Assembly (NCBI GenBank): GCA_039621445.1
Contig: CP154956.1
Location: 10,105,443 to 10,169,442, forward strand
DNA: 64,000 nt
Direction of reading: 5' to 3'
Origin: Euglena gracilis
Taxonomy: Eukaryota > Euglenida > Euglenophyceae > Euglenales
Numbering within the stretch: the first letter of the stretch is position 1; each line of letters opens with the position of its first letter. Below the pieces are notes generated by a model. It saw only the letters and a program-made list of their open reading frames with translations. It did no database searches and was not told the origin of the DNA. Both the position numbers and the translations under genes were made by a program. Below, piece after piece: positions 10,901 through 18,875 of the stretch.

Positions 10901-13014
10901 GCTTTAGGTATTTTAGGCTTTTGCGGAAGGATGACCAGAAATGACCATATGGGGTCCCCTCCCGCCAAAACAAGGGCCCCTAAAACACGAAGTGGTTGAA
11001 AATGTATCGGCGATGACCGAGAATGGGCCCTGAATTGGCCCAATATGCACCAAAATGGGCTGGAATGACACGTGGTACCCCGGGGGGGGGGGGGTGCAGG
11101 GGGCCCAGCCTTTTTCCAGCCAGCAGCCTTTTTCCAGCCCCAGACCCTTACCACCCCCATCGACGAGTTTTAATTTATATAGCTGGCACCCTTTATTCTT
11201 GGAACGTTTTTGCAAAGAAATGACAGTATTTATGAAACAGCTTGACAGAATTGCCTGAACGTTTTGACAGGGTTTTTGAGCAAAATGGCATTTTATTTGA
11301 ATTTTTTTGACATAATTCACAAAACAGCCTTATTGGACGAAACTCCATATGAATGTCTCAAATTCTTTGGCTTTTTTCTCCCACAAAAGTTGTCACCGTA
11401 TTTTGCAAATACTGTCAAAGAATTCATTTTTTTCTTCAAAAAATTTCAAAAAATTCTGTCAAAATTTTTTCTGGAGTTTCACTTAAAATGTCAATCCGTT
11501 CCAGCAACAGAGACACTAGCTGTAATTTATTTTCCAGCAGGCTGGATGACAACTTTTTTTTAGCTTGGGGGGGGGGGTGCAAAGATGGGCCAAAAATGGA
11601 CAAAAATGGGTCGGAAATGAGCCGGCCAGCTCAAAATTTCGGGTAAAGAAATTGACTTTATTTGTATAACTGGTAATTTTTTGGGCATTTTTGCAGTTTT
11701 GATTTTTTTTTTTGATACCTGGTTCGAGCTCAGTCAGGCCAACTTCCAGCTGGAAGACCGAATGGGGGGGGGGTGGCCAGCAGATTTTTTCAGCCAGCCC
11801 AAATTTTCCAGCTGGGACCCCCCGGGGGGTCTTGAAGCCACATCCTGATGGTGGCACGATGCCGGAGAAATCACATGTTTTCCGCATGCTTCAGTACATA
11901 TTTAACCGCATACGATATACCGCATATGATATAGCATATATGTATGCTATATCATACATATAGCGTGAGCATATATGTATGCTCACGCTACATATACGTG
12001 AGCATATATAGCTCACGTATATGCTTCACGTATACGTGAGCATACGCGAAGCATGCCCACGTATGCTTCACGTGGGCATAAGCCCACGTGAAGCATACGT
12101 GGGCTTATGCTTCACGTAAGCCCACGTAACCTGGGGCTTACGTGAAGGTAAGCCCCAGGTTACCTTCACGATTTGCACAGGAAGCATTTTTTTGTGAAAA
12201 AACAAAACCGTGTGTTTGTGTTGTGCCCCCCCCCCCCAAAGTGGCCAACTTTTTTTTGGCAAATTTTGGTTTACCCCTCAAAGTGGCCACTTTCTTTTGG
12301 CGCCAGAGGCCAGAATTTGACCCCCCCAAATGTGTCCCCCCGCCCGGAGTTGCCGTTTTGGGGTCCCATGGCGCCCAGAGGATGGCCACTTTGAGGGGGG
12401 GAAGGTAAATTAAAAGTCTATCTAAAGGATGCAAAAGTGAACTTTCATTGCAAGGTCTAAAAGATCCCAAAAATTGCTAAACCCCCCCCTAATAGAAGCA
12501 CGGGTGCGCTTATAGCGGACCGCCGCCTCCAGCGGGGGGTGCGCTTCTATTTGGACCCTAGCCGCGTAAGCTTTGTTGATTTCCTTTGGAAATCCCATCA
12601 AAATGGGGAGTGGGCTTGTAGCAAGCTGGGCCAGAAGCGAAGTTAGCGCCGGCCATAAACAGACAAGAAGCCTTAGTGCAACTAAGGGGGATGCGCTTGT
12701 AGCAGACCGCCCGCCGCCTTCGGTGGCAGGGGTGCACTTTATTTGGACCCTGCGCTTGTAGCAGCCCCGCGCCCCTATTAGGGGGGGGTTTGAAACATTT
12801 ACAAAAAGTGAACAGCTTTCCACCCATGATCTTTTGACCACCCCCCACTTCATCAGGGGCACTACTCCCTGGGTGCTACGCCATCAAGGTGCACGGGGGC
12901 CAAGAGGAGGCACAGGATGGGATGGAGGAAGACGTGCCGGACGAGGATGATCGCACCCGCACTGTGATTTGTAATTTTGGAAACGAACTTTTGGCAAATT
13001 TTCATCCTGTATGA
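7792..13014 (+). CDS. SPT4: SPT4 transcription elongation factor subunit (4 exons)
   Basis: Spt4 is the small zinc-ribbon subunit of the Spt4–Spt5 (DSIF) factor that binds RNA polymerase II in the nucleus and supports elongation. Exons 7792–7943, 8499–8564, 10778–10833 and 12857–13014 join in frame to 143 codons plus stop structure; the animal protein is about 117 residues. The zinc ribbon is seen as ACIYC (Cys35, Cys38) and GCENC (Cys52, Cys55), with 13 residues between the CxxC pairs as in human Spt4. After NFDG comes FISLIEPSKSWAGRWHGLG and then LPGCYAIKV, which align without gaps to the family's SPEDSW...PGVYAV region that packs on Spt5. The tail is acidic (EEDVPDEDD) and unlike the animal C-terminus. 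The start is the first in-frame ATG before the conserved part and could be displaced by an unseen 5' exon. Introns 2 and 3 are GT–AG; intron 1 is odd (see findings). Identity is secure, both ends less so. Confidence 0.92.
7944..8498 (+). other. SPT4 intron 1, direct-repeat borders
   Basis: 555 bases. The exon end CTGGAAGCAGG and intron end TTGGAGGCGGG are imperfect copies, both coding LEAG. Inside are a GGCGCGAAGCGCC hairpin (8085–8099) and CCAGCCAGCACC repeats (8275–8335). Confidence 0.6.
8499..8564 (+). CDS. SPT4: SPT4 exon 2 (second CxxC)
   Basis: Encodes CENCAGMVKNRADEWTSANF then DG. This matches the GCDNC...SSFDG section of Spt4. The donor at 8565 is GTACGC in phase 2 and joins exactly to exon 3. 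The upstream border is ambiguous: the direct-repeat join at 8499 keeps 13 residues between the CxxC pairs, while a canonical acceptor at 8484 would add nine residues. Confidence 0.88.
8565..9224 (+). other. SPT4 intron 2, first part
   Basis: Canonical GT at 8565. Contains a C run at 8602–8619, a long G run at 9068–9091 and G/C-rich low-complexity sequence. No exon seen. Confidence 0.5.
9225..10094 (+). other. Long ORF in SPT4 intron 2, probably not a gene
   Basis: 289 codons are open, but the reading crosses T runs, a GGCGCC hairpin (9925–9945) and a C run, and the product is Phe/Pro-rich with no domain. The block looks like one or two repeat elements with the same features as others in the window. 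Confidence 0.2.
10203..10531 (+). repeat. TTCACCGGTGAA family, copy 3 (in SPT4 intron 2)
   Basis: Shares TTTTGATGGTTGGGGGTGAA, AAAAAGTGCTCTTGTGGTGA and the CCGCCTGATCTCC end with the two copies near 1–2 kb. The 5' block with G runs is missing or shortened. Confidence 0.8.
10778..10833 (+). CDS. SPT4: SPT4 exon 3 (SWxxxW region)
   Basis: A strong polypyrimidine tract ending in CCAACAG at 10777 precedes the exon, and GTGTGC follows it. It encodes FISLIEPSKSWAGRWHGL with one base at each end shared across phase 2 and phase 1 introns. The two Trp residues have the same spacing as SWVSKW in animal Spt4. Confidence 0.9.
10834..11894 (+). other. SPT4 intron 3, first part
   Basis: Canonical GT at 10834. 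G runs at 11082 and 11566. CCAGCC repeats at 11100–11135 and 11745–11815. Otherwise AT-rich sequence with no exon. Confidence 0.5.
11895..12170. repeat. Chain of overlapping perfect palindromes
   Basis: Eight or more hairpins follow one another: arms 11925–11938/11943–11956, 11961–11973/11978–11990, 11991–12003/12011–12023, 12055–12077/12082–12104, 12098–12107/12117–12126, 12126–12141/12148–12163 and 12141–12151/12160–12170. Adjacent hairpins share CGTGAGCAT, GAAGCAT or CCCACGT text, so each seems derived from its neighbour. Confidence 0.92.
12226..12401. repeat. Fold-back element CCCCCAAAGTGGCCA/TGGCCACTTTGAGGGGG
   Basis: Poly-C plus AAAGTGGCCAA on the left mirrors GGCCACTTTGA plus poly-G on the right. 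Internal copies of AAAGTGGCCACTTT and a GGCGCC block lie between. In SPT4 intron 3. Confidence 0.75.
12482..12788. repeat. CCCCTAATAGAAGC element, copy A
   Basis: Begins poly-C CTAATAGAAGCACGGG and ends GCCCCTATTA plus poly-G. Internal GCGCTT(G/A)TAGC units alternate with GCCGCC–GGCGG hairpins. The copy at 48690–48918 is the same family in the other orientation. Confidence 0.8.
12857..13014 (+). CDS. SPT4: SPT4 exon 4, C-terminus and stop
   Basis: The acceptor is CATCAG at 12856. It reads GALLPGCYAIKVHGGQEEA, then an acidic stretch with MEEDVPDEDDRTRTV, then ICNFGNELLANFHPV and TGA at 13012. The first part is the Spt4 PGxYA core. The acidic tail has no counterpart that I know in animals. A strong-looking donor (ATCAAG then GTGCAC at 12889) could end the exon earlier, so the tail is less sure than the core. 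Confidence 0.8.
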
Positions 13015-14118
13015 CCACTAATCACCATGCATTGCTGGTAATTAGGGCCAGGATTTCAAGGCCCAATGGAGTTGATTTTGTTGGTCATAGGAACCTGCCC
13101 AAAATTGTGTGAACAGGGGGGGGGGACTGTGTCAGTTTTTGCTTATTACACAGGTGACGGTGCTTTCCCCCCGGCTCTCCCCAGGCTATTGAGTCAACTT
13201 TTAACCCCCCCACACCCCAACGTTCATTGGGGGAGATTAACAGCCAAGCACACATTTGGGTGGTCGTTGGCCCTCCCCGATGCCGGTGCGATGAACATCG
13301 CCGGGAGGTAATAAGCCAGGGGGGTTTGGGCAGAGTAACCCCCCCCAAGAATAAGACCCCGGGTCTGCTTTTGACTTTTTGGGTCCGTTGCTAAAAATCC
13401 CAAAGGGGGTTTTATTTTCCGGGGGAGGGTCGACTTTTTGGATTTGGTGAATCGACTAAAAAAAAAACCCGCCCCGCGGGAGGGATCAAAAATTGGTTCA
13501 AAAAAGGGAGATTTTTGGGAATGAGCAAAAAAATGTCTCAAAAAATGCCAATTGTGACACATACAACATGGGCAATAATAATCGAAAAATGTCAAAGCTC
13601 ACCCATTTTGGGAGCAATTTTACACTTTCAACTTTTGGGATTTTTCCCGAAAATCCTGAAGGGCAGTCTTATTTGGGGGGGTCTACTTTTGGATTTTGCT
13701 GAAAATCGGCAGGGGGTTTTATTTTGGGGAGGGGTCTCATTTTGGGTGGGGGGAGGTCTCACTTGGGGGGGGGGTCTGTTAGGTCACCATTGTCTCTGAA
13801 CTCTGGTTTGTGAAAATATCAGCGCTGCAGGATTTGTCTCGAAAATTTCTGAAACAATAGAGGAGAAAAAGGTTAAATGAGAATGCACATTATTGGACAG
13901 CAGTTTCGGACCCTCAGGGGTGGGTGTGACACTTATTTAGGCACCACCCGAAAGCGGTTTAGTGGAAATGGATTCTTTGGCAGGTGGCACACTGTGTCGT
14001 TGACCCCCCCCCTGTGTCAACGGCACATTTCCTGCACATTGGCGTGTCGTGGACAAGGAGGGGAGAGGTACATGATCTTCAATTAGGTCCCATCACAGCT
14101 CCGGTGCCCCCTTCCCAG
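13015..14118. other. Between SPT4 and the next candidate exon
   Basis: G-run units of the type GGGGTCTCATTTTGGG cluster at 13670–13790. A TTTCGGACCCTCAGGGGTG block at 13900 belongs to the CCGAA/TTTAAGTGC element class. No gene seen. Confidence 0.45.
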
Positions 14119-14202
14119 CACTGGAAAAGCACAGCGCGCGTGCAACTTCATTGCGGAGGACGAGGGGGAGGCGGACGCTGTCCAAAGCTCCGTTGGCGGG
14201 GA
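14119..14202 (+). CDS. Candidate exon, frame uncertain
   Basis: A CCCTTCCCAG acceptor at 14118 precedes a GC-rich block. One frame reads TGKAQRACNFIAEDEGEADA and then VQSSVGGESIL with a stop at about 14212. Another frame is open to 14333 and is basic. No family recognised. It lies between SPT4 and the CUE-like exon, so it could be the 5' part of the OTU gene. Confidence 0.3.
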
Positions 14203-16425
14203 GAGCATTCTTTGACGCCCCCACCCTCCCCGCCCGCGCCATGCCACCCGAGCCATGGAACGCCTTTGTTTTGGCGACCAGCTCTCCCGTCTGTCTCACT
14301 GCCTGACCTTAATGCTGACGTTACAGTCGTTTCCCGGTGCGCTAACCAGACCTCGGGTCGGCACTGAGAGTCACACAAGCCTTCGTTCCTTTGGGTGTTC
14401 CTTCTTGTGCACTCTCGAGGCGAAAGCATGCCAGAACAGCAGGGAAACAGTGTACAACATTCGTCATTTGGTCGTAGCCCCCAGAAAATCGAAAGACAAT
14501 CAACAAAGAAATTGTCTGGTGTGTGTGTGTGAAGTCAAAAGCTCAATCCTTCAACTGTCTTTAATTTGACAAAGAAACAAATATAATTAACTTAATTCAA
14601 AACCTAGTGCATTAAGCGTAATTTTTACGGTCCTCTTATCTCCCCCGCCTTGTCCAAGACAAGGATATTGTTTACACAATCCCCGTGTCAACAGCACATT
14701 TCCGGAACACCACCCGGCGTTGTTCATCGAAATACATTGGTTTTTTCACGGCGTCCATCGGGACATTGCTGTGTCTGGGACACACAATCACTTAGTCATT
14801 GGTCGACCCCCCCCCCCTCTGGGGGGTGGGTGACTGGTTTTTATCCAGAGTGGTTGACTGGTTTTTGGCCCGGACCCCCTCCCCGGGGGGATTGTCAAAA
14901 AACCACTTCAGTGACCGAAGGAACCGTAATTTTTTTTGGATTTTTTCAAGTTTGTGGTCAAATTTCTCTTGGATTCCAGAGTGCCCGACCCCCCCCCCCC
15001 CGGAGGGTAGTGACTGCAGGGGGGGGGGTATGCAACTTGCATAATTTTCATTTTTTGCATAATCAAGTTTTTCCGATATTTGCATTTTGTTGCAATTTTT
15101 TTTGCATTTTTTTGCATGAAATATTTTGCCGTGTAAAATTTTTTTGTTATGTTATGATATGTTATGTTGTGTAATAGAATGCAGAAGGGTGTTCCGCCAC
15201 GTTCGTTCAGTCTTCCTGGGTGTGTTGATACCAAGTTGCGTTCCACGTTGTGCAATGAAACGCGACGTGCTGCCGCTTTATTGATGTTCAATGGTGACCT
15301 GGAGGGACAATTTGCTTTGACTGAACGTGCAGGTGCCATGCATGTTGATCTTCAAAGCTTCAGTGCTTGCCGTTGTCTTCCAGGAGGTGTTCTTTGTGAT
15401 TCATTGACAGGAACACCGGCATTGTCACATGTTTACAGATTTTAGGCAGCAAAACTCTGTTATATTCCAGCCTTTTCTCAGGGGTTTTATGCAAGTTGCA
15501 TTTTTTTTGATGTTTTTGATTTTTTTTTGATTTGCATAATTTGAAGGGCCAAGTTGCATACCCCCCCCCCCCCGGTGACTGACTGCTTTTCCAGAAAAAA
15601 TTGAGTGACTGTTTTTTGGAAGAGTGCAACTGACGCCCCCCTGTGGCGGCGAAAAAATGCATGACCTCTGGTCAAGGGGGGAAGGAAGGTAAGTCAGCTT
15701 TCCACTTCCTCGGCCGGAGAAGCCCAGGGCCCTCTTTTTTTTTGTGGTATCGAAGAGTTTTGTAAGGAATGCCCCTTAAGGACTATTCTTAGGCCCAAAG
15801 GCTGGCCAACGGTCAGTCTGGGCATCGAGAAAATTAACTGGTCCTGAAGCAACAAAAAAAAATCCCGTCCCAGCACATTCAATGATGCATCCACAGCAAA
15901 AAAGGTTGAAAAAACCGGCCATATTTTGACAAAAACTGGTCGAAACCAGGAAAAAAAAATATTTCTGGAATCCTTGACGTGTTGCCGGACTACCCAAAAA
16001 ATGTGACCGCCGGGCTGAATCCGTAAGTCATTCCAGACGATGGGGTTGTTTTTGGGCCCACTCCGGAACCCCCCCCCCCACTCCCTCTCGCAGAGCCCTT
16101 CTTCGGCGCCCGCTGCATTCCAGGCAGCCCTTCTGAAGGATGGGTACGCTGGATGAGCTATCCCGCTTTTACCCCGACCGCACCCTGTCTGGCAGACCGC
16201 CCCAGGGGAGGGTCGGTTTGGTGGGTTGTGTTGCACAGCCCCTGGCACCCATGGCGCGTGTGCATACATGCCCTGCAAACGGGAGAACAATGTGATCCCA
16301 TTGACCCCTGCCAATGTGGTTTCGGGTTCGTACAAAGTGAGCTCACGTTCCTTCGGGGACTCATTTTAGATACCAGCCCAGCGTGCTGTGTCATATGGAA
16401 CCAAACAATGAATGTGATATTTATT
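14203..16425. other. Repeat-rich stretch without a supported gene except the ORF at 15176
   Basis: GTGACTGGTTTTT repeat family at 14800–14890 and 15575–15640, T-rich TTTTTTGCAT stretches at 15040–15150 and 15490–15550, and GC-rich sequence at 16080–16330 with several open frames. No family match. Confidence 0.4.
15176..15444 (+). CDS. Unrecognised ORF, coding-like, different codon use
   Basis: Reads MQKGVPPRSFSLPGCVDTKL, RSTLCNETRRAAALLMFNGD, LEGQFALTERAGAMHVDLQS and FSACRCLPGGVLCDSLTGT, ending HVYRF and TAG. Third positions are mostly T or G, unlike the C/G-ending codons of the conserved genes, which suggests a different origin such as an inserted element. It is flanked by T-rich TTTTTTGCAT repeats. 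No function assigned. Confidence 0.3.
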
Positions 16426-16704
16426 TGGCAGCTCCCAATTATATGGCCCCCCGGGGGGCCATGTAGTTGGGGGAGGGGAATCCAATTTTTTTTGCGTTAT
16501 GGATGGAGTAGGGTTAGGGTTAGGAGTTCAGCCTAACTTTTCGGCCTAACTTGTACACCTAACACCAATCTACAAGTTAGACCTAACCCTAACCCTAACT
16601 CCTAACCCTAACCCTAACCCTATTCCATCCGTAACGCAAAATTTTTTTGGACTCCCCTCTCCCAACCACATCCCCCCGGGGGGGCATGTAGTTGGGAGCT
16701 GCCA
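16426..16704. mobile_element. Fold-back (MITE-like) element with telomere-like core, copy 1
   Basis: Terminal inverted repeats TGGCAGCTCCCAA / TTGGGAGCTGCCA, a second pair of CCCCCCGGGGGG palindromes, then GGATGGAGTAGGGTTAGGG against CCCTAACCCTATTCCATCC. The centre holds GCCTAACTTGTACACCTAAC. It is flanked on both sides by TTTATT, a plausible 6-base target duplication. No coding capacity. Confidence 0.85.
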
Positions 16705-16769
16705 TTTATTTATTATAGCTATATCATTTGAAGATAAATATTAAACAAATAAAATGAATAAAAATGAAT

Positions 16770-16915
<146 letters not shown>

Positions 16916-16989
16916 AATTATGGTAAAGCCAGGCTGGATAAACGCGCAAGCTGCTGTTCACCAGAAGACAGACCCCTCCCCCCTGGCAG

Positions 16990-17143
16990 TTGGCCAAAAG
17001 CAGCCTGCTCCCCGCGGGCGGCCGGCCGTGGCGCGCCGCCAGCGTGCCGCGCGCGCACATCGACCGGGTGCTGCTGCAGTGCCGGGGCGACGCCGCGGCG
17101 TGCCTGGAGCAGCTGGAGGCCCTGGAGCGGCACCACGGCAGCC
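16990..17143 (+). CDS. Candidate exon with CUE/UBA-like segment
   Basis: Acceptor CCTCCCCCCTGGCAG at 16989. It encodes LAKSSLLPAGGRPWRAAS then VPRAHIDRVLLQCRGDAAAC and LEQLEALERHHG. The VPxxxIxxVLxxCxGDxxxxLxxL pattern is that of CUE/UBA ubiquitin-binding helices, which would suit a ubiquitin protease. A possible donor is GTCCTGG at 17144. Whether it belongs to the OTU gene 21 kb downstream is inference. It directly follows the microsatellite at 16.77–16.92 kb. Confidence 0.55.
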
Positions 17144-18221
17144 GTCCTGGGGCCCCCCTGTTTTGACTGTCTCCGCCCCCCAAGGCTGTGCAGTCTGGAC
17201 AAAAAGGAACGGAGGCAAAAATGAAGGATGAAACCACCCGATTTCCCCCATCACCTTTTTTTCCTGTCATTTTTTTCCCCATACCCTTTCTTCGCTCTTG
17301 GAGGGCACCTTCTGACGTGGTCAGATGGTCCATCTTGGGGTCTTTTTTTTTGTTATGAAAAATCCAAAAAAGACACCCAGAAGAAATTTTGACCTTTATT
17401 TGTGATTTTGAGTTGCCTGTTTGCCGAAAAGGTTTATCTCAGGTGGAAAGTTACTAGGTTAGTGGGAGAAGGGGGGTTTTGTAAATGGGTGGGGTTACAC
17501 AGGGGTCCAAAAAGCTTTTTGTAGAGTTTGTGGGTGGGTACTCAACCCCAGCCCCAAAGCCCATGCTAGCCCATGGCTGTGGTGATGGTGTGTGCACACT
17601 AGCACGGGTGTCACAAGGCTTTGTCAAAACCTAGGCCAGTTGTGCGAGAGCATAATTTTTTCGATTTGTGACCCGCCTGTTTGCCACTCACCCCAGCTCA
17701 GGCAAGGGGGCGAGGCAGTCAATGCTGGGGTGGGTGAGCTTTGCCCCACCTTTGCACAACACATGATAGCAACCCCTGGCAACGCTGGCTGGGGAGACAT
17801 TAATTTTACCAGGGTGACCAATTTGGGCTGAAAATGGTCCAAATTGGTCACCTTGGTAAAGTCACACCTCCCCAGCCAGCGTGGACAGGGGTTGACATTG
17901 TGTGTTGCGCGAAGGTGGCACAAAAAATGTGTGCACCTGCGTACGTAAATGGGGGAGGATATAATTTTGGGAAAACAGCAATCACTCCAGAAATGAAGTT
18001 GAGAGCAAATGCTCTGGCCTTTGTGAGGACACATATGCGAGAAGCGCAGGCGCGAGGGGAGGTGTGCACTTTATTCGACTTCACTTTCAGACCCCCAGGG
18101 GTGTGACCCCTATCTGTGCACCGTTTTGGCACTGTGCACTCAAATGGGGGGTTTATTCAAGTTCCTGTGTCGTTGGCCTATTTCCTCATGTCCTCAAAAT
18201 GAAACCAGAAACGTGCTTCAG
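17144..18221. other. No gene seen; CACGCTGGCTGGGGA inverted repeats
   Basis: 17770–17890 contains two oppositely oriented copies of a block with GCTGGCTGGGGAGAC / CTCCCCAGCCAGCGT and ACCAATTTGG around CCAAATTGGTC. Pieces recur at 17700–17960. Intronic or intergenic. Confidence 0.45.
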
Positions 18222-18292
18222 CCTTCGCCGGCACGCAGACCCCGAGCTCCCTGATCCCGTGAGGCAGCTCTACAGCGCCTCCCCAGAGGACA
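18222..18292 (+). CDS. Candidate exon, OTU gene region
   Basis: The acceptor GTGCTTCAG and donor GTGTGGCT bracket LRRHADPELPDPVRQLYSAS then PED, a plausible soluble peptide with GC-rich third codon positions. No domain recognised. The phase does not fit the CUE-like exon directly, so an exon in between or a different donor would be needed. Confidence 0.35.
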
Positions 18293-18589
18293 GTGTGGCT
18301 GGCGCTGGCCTTTCATTCGCTGAAGTGCTCCAGTGCAGCCTGTGTAATCGTTCCTTGCAACGTCAGGCTTGCCGGTCTGACTTTCCCCCCAATCGCAAAG
18401 CGCTTCAAATGGCCCGAAACTTTTCCTTTTCCCCTTCTTTCTTCTTCTTCTTCTTCTTCCCTTCTTCTTCCTTTTTTTTCGTCCCTGCACTGTCCCCGAA
18501 GGCTGTGAATGGAGGGGTTCTCATGCAGCACCCCCCCCCCCCCATTGTGGAGCTAGATTATCGACACCAGGACTTGTTTTTTTGGGGGG

Positions 18590-18875
18590 GGCTGCCATCA
18601 CCCCAAAATGACATATTTTGCCATTTTTTTGTGTCCATGCAGTTTAATGCATTCAGTCAATGCTAATTTCGATGCATTTTTTTTTGTCAAAAATTGTGTC
18701 GCGGGGGTATTTTGGGGCCATCTTTTGGGTGTCTTATTTTGGCAAACAATTCTCTGGCTTATCACACCCCCTATTTATAACCCTTCTGGCCAACCAACCA
18801 AACCACGTGCATTAACCCCACGGGGCATATCAGTGGAGGGGGGATCTTACCATATACAACGTCCTCCGTGTCTCA
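18590..18875. repeat. Dispersed repeat pair, copy 1
   Basis: Shares AAAATGACATATTTTGCCAT, GATGCATTCAGTC, ATTCTCTGGCTTATCACACC and CATATCAGTGGAGGGGGGA with 29328–29565 in the same orientation. This copy has about 40 extra bases near 18780. Confidence 0.85.
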
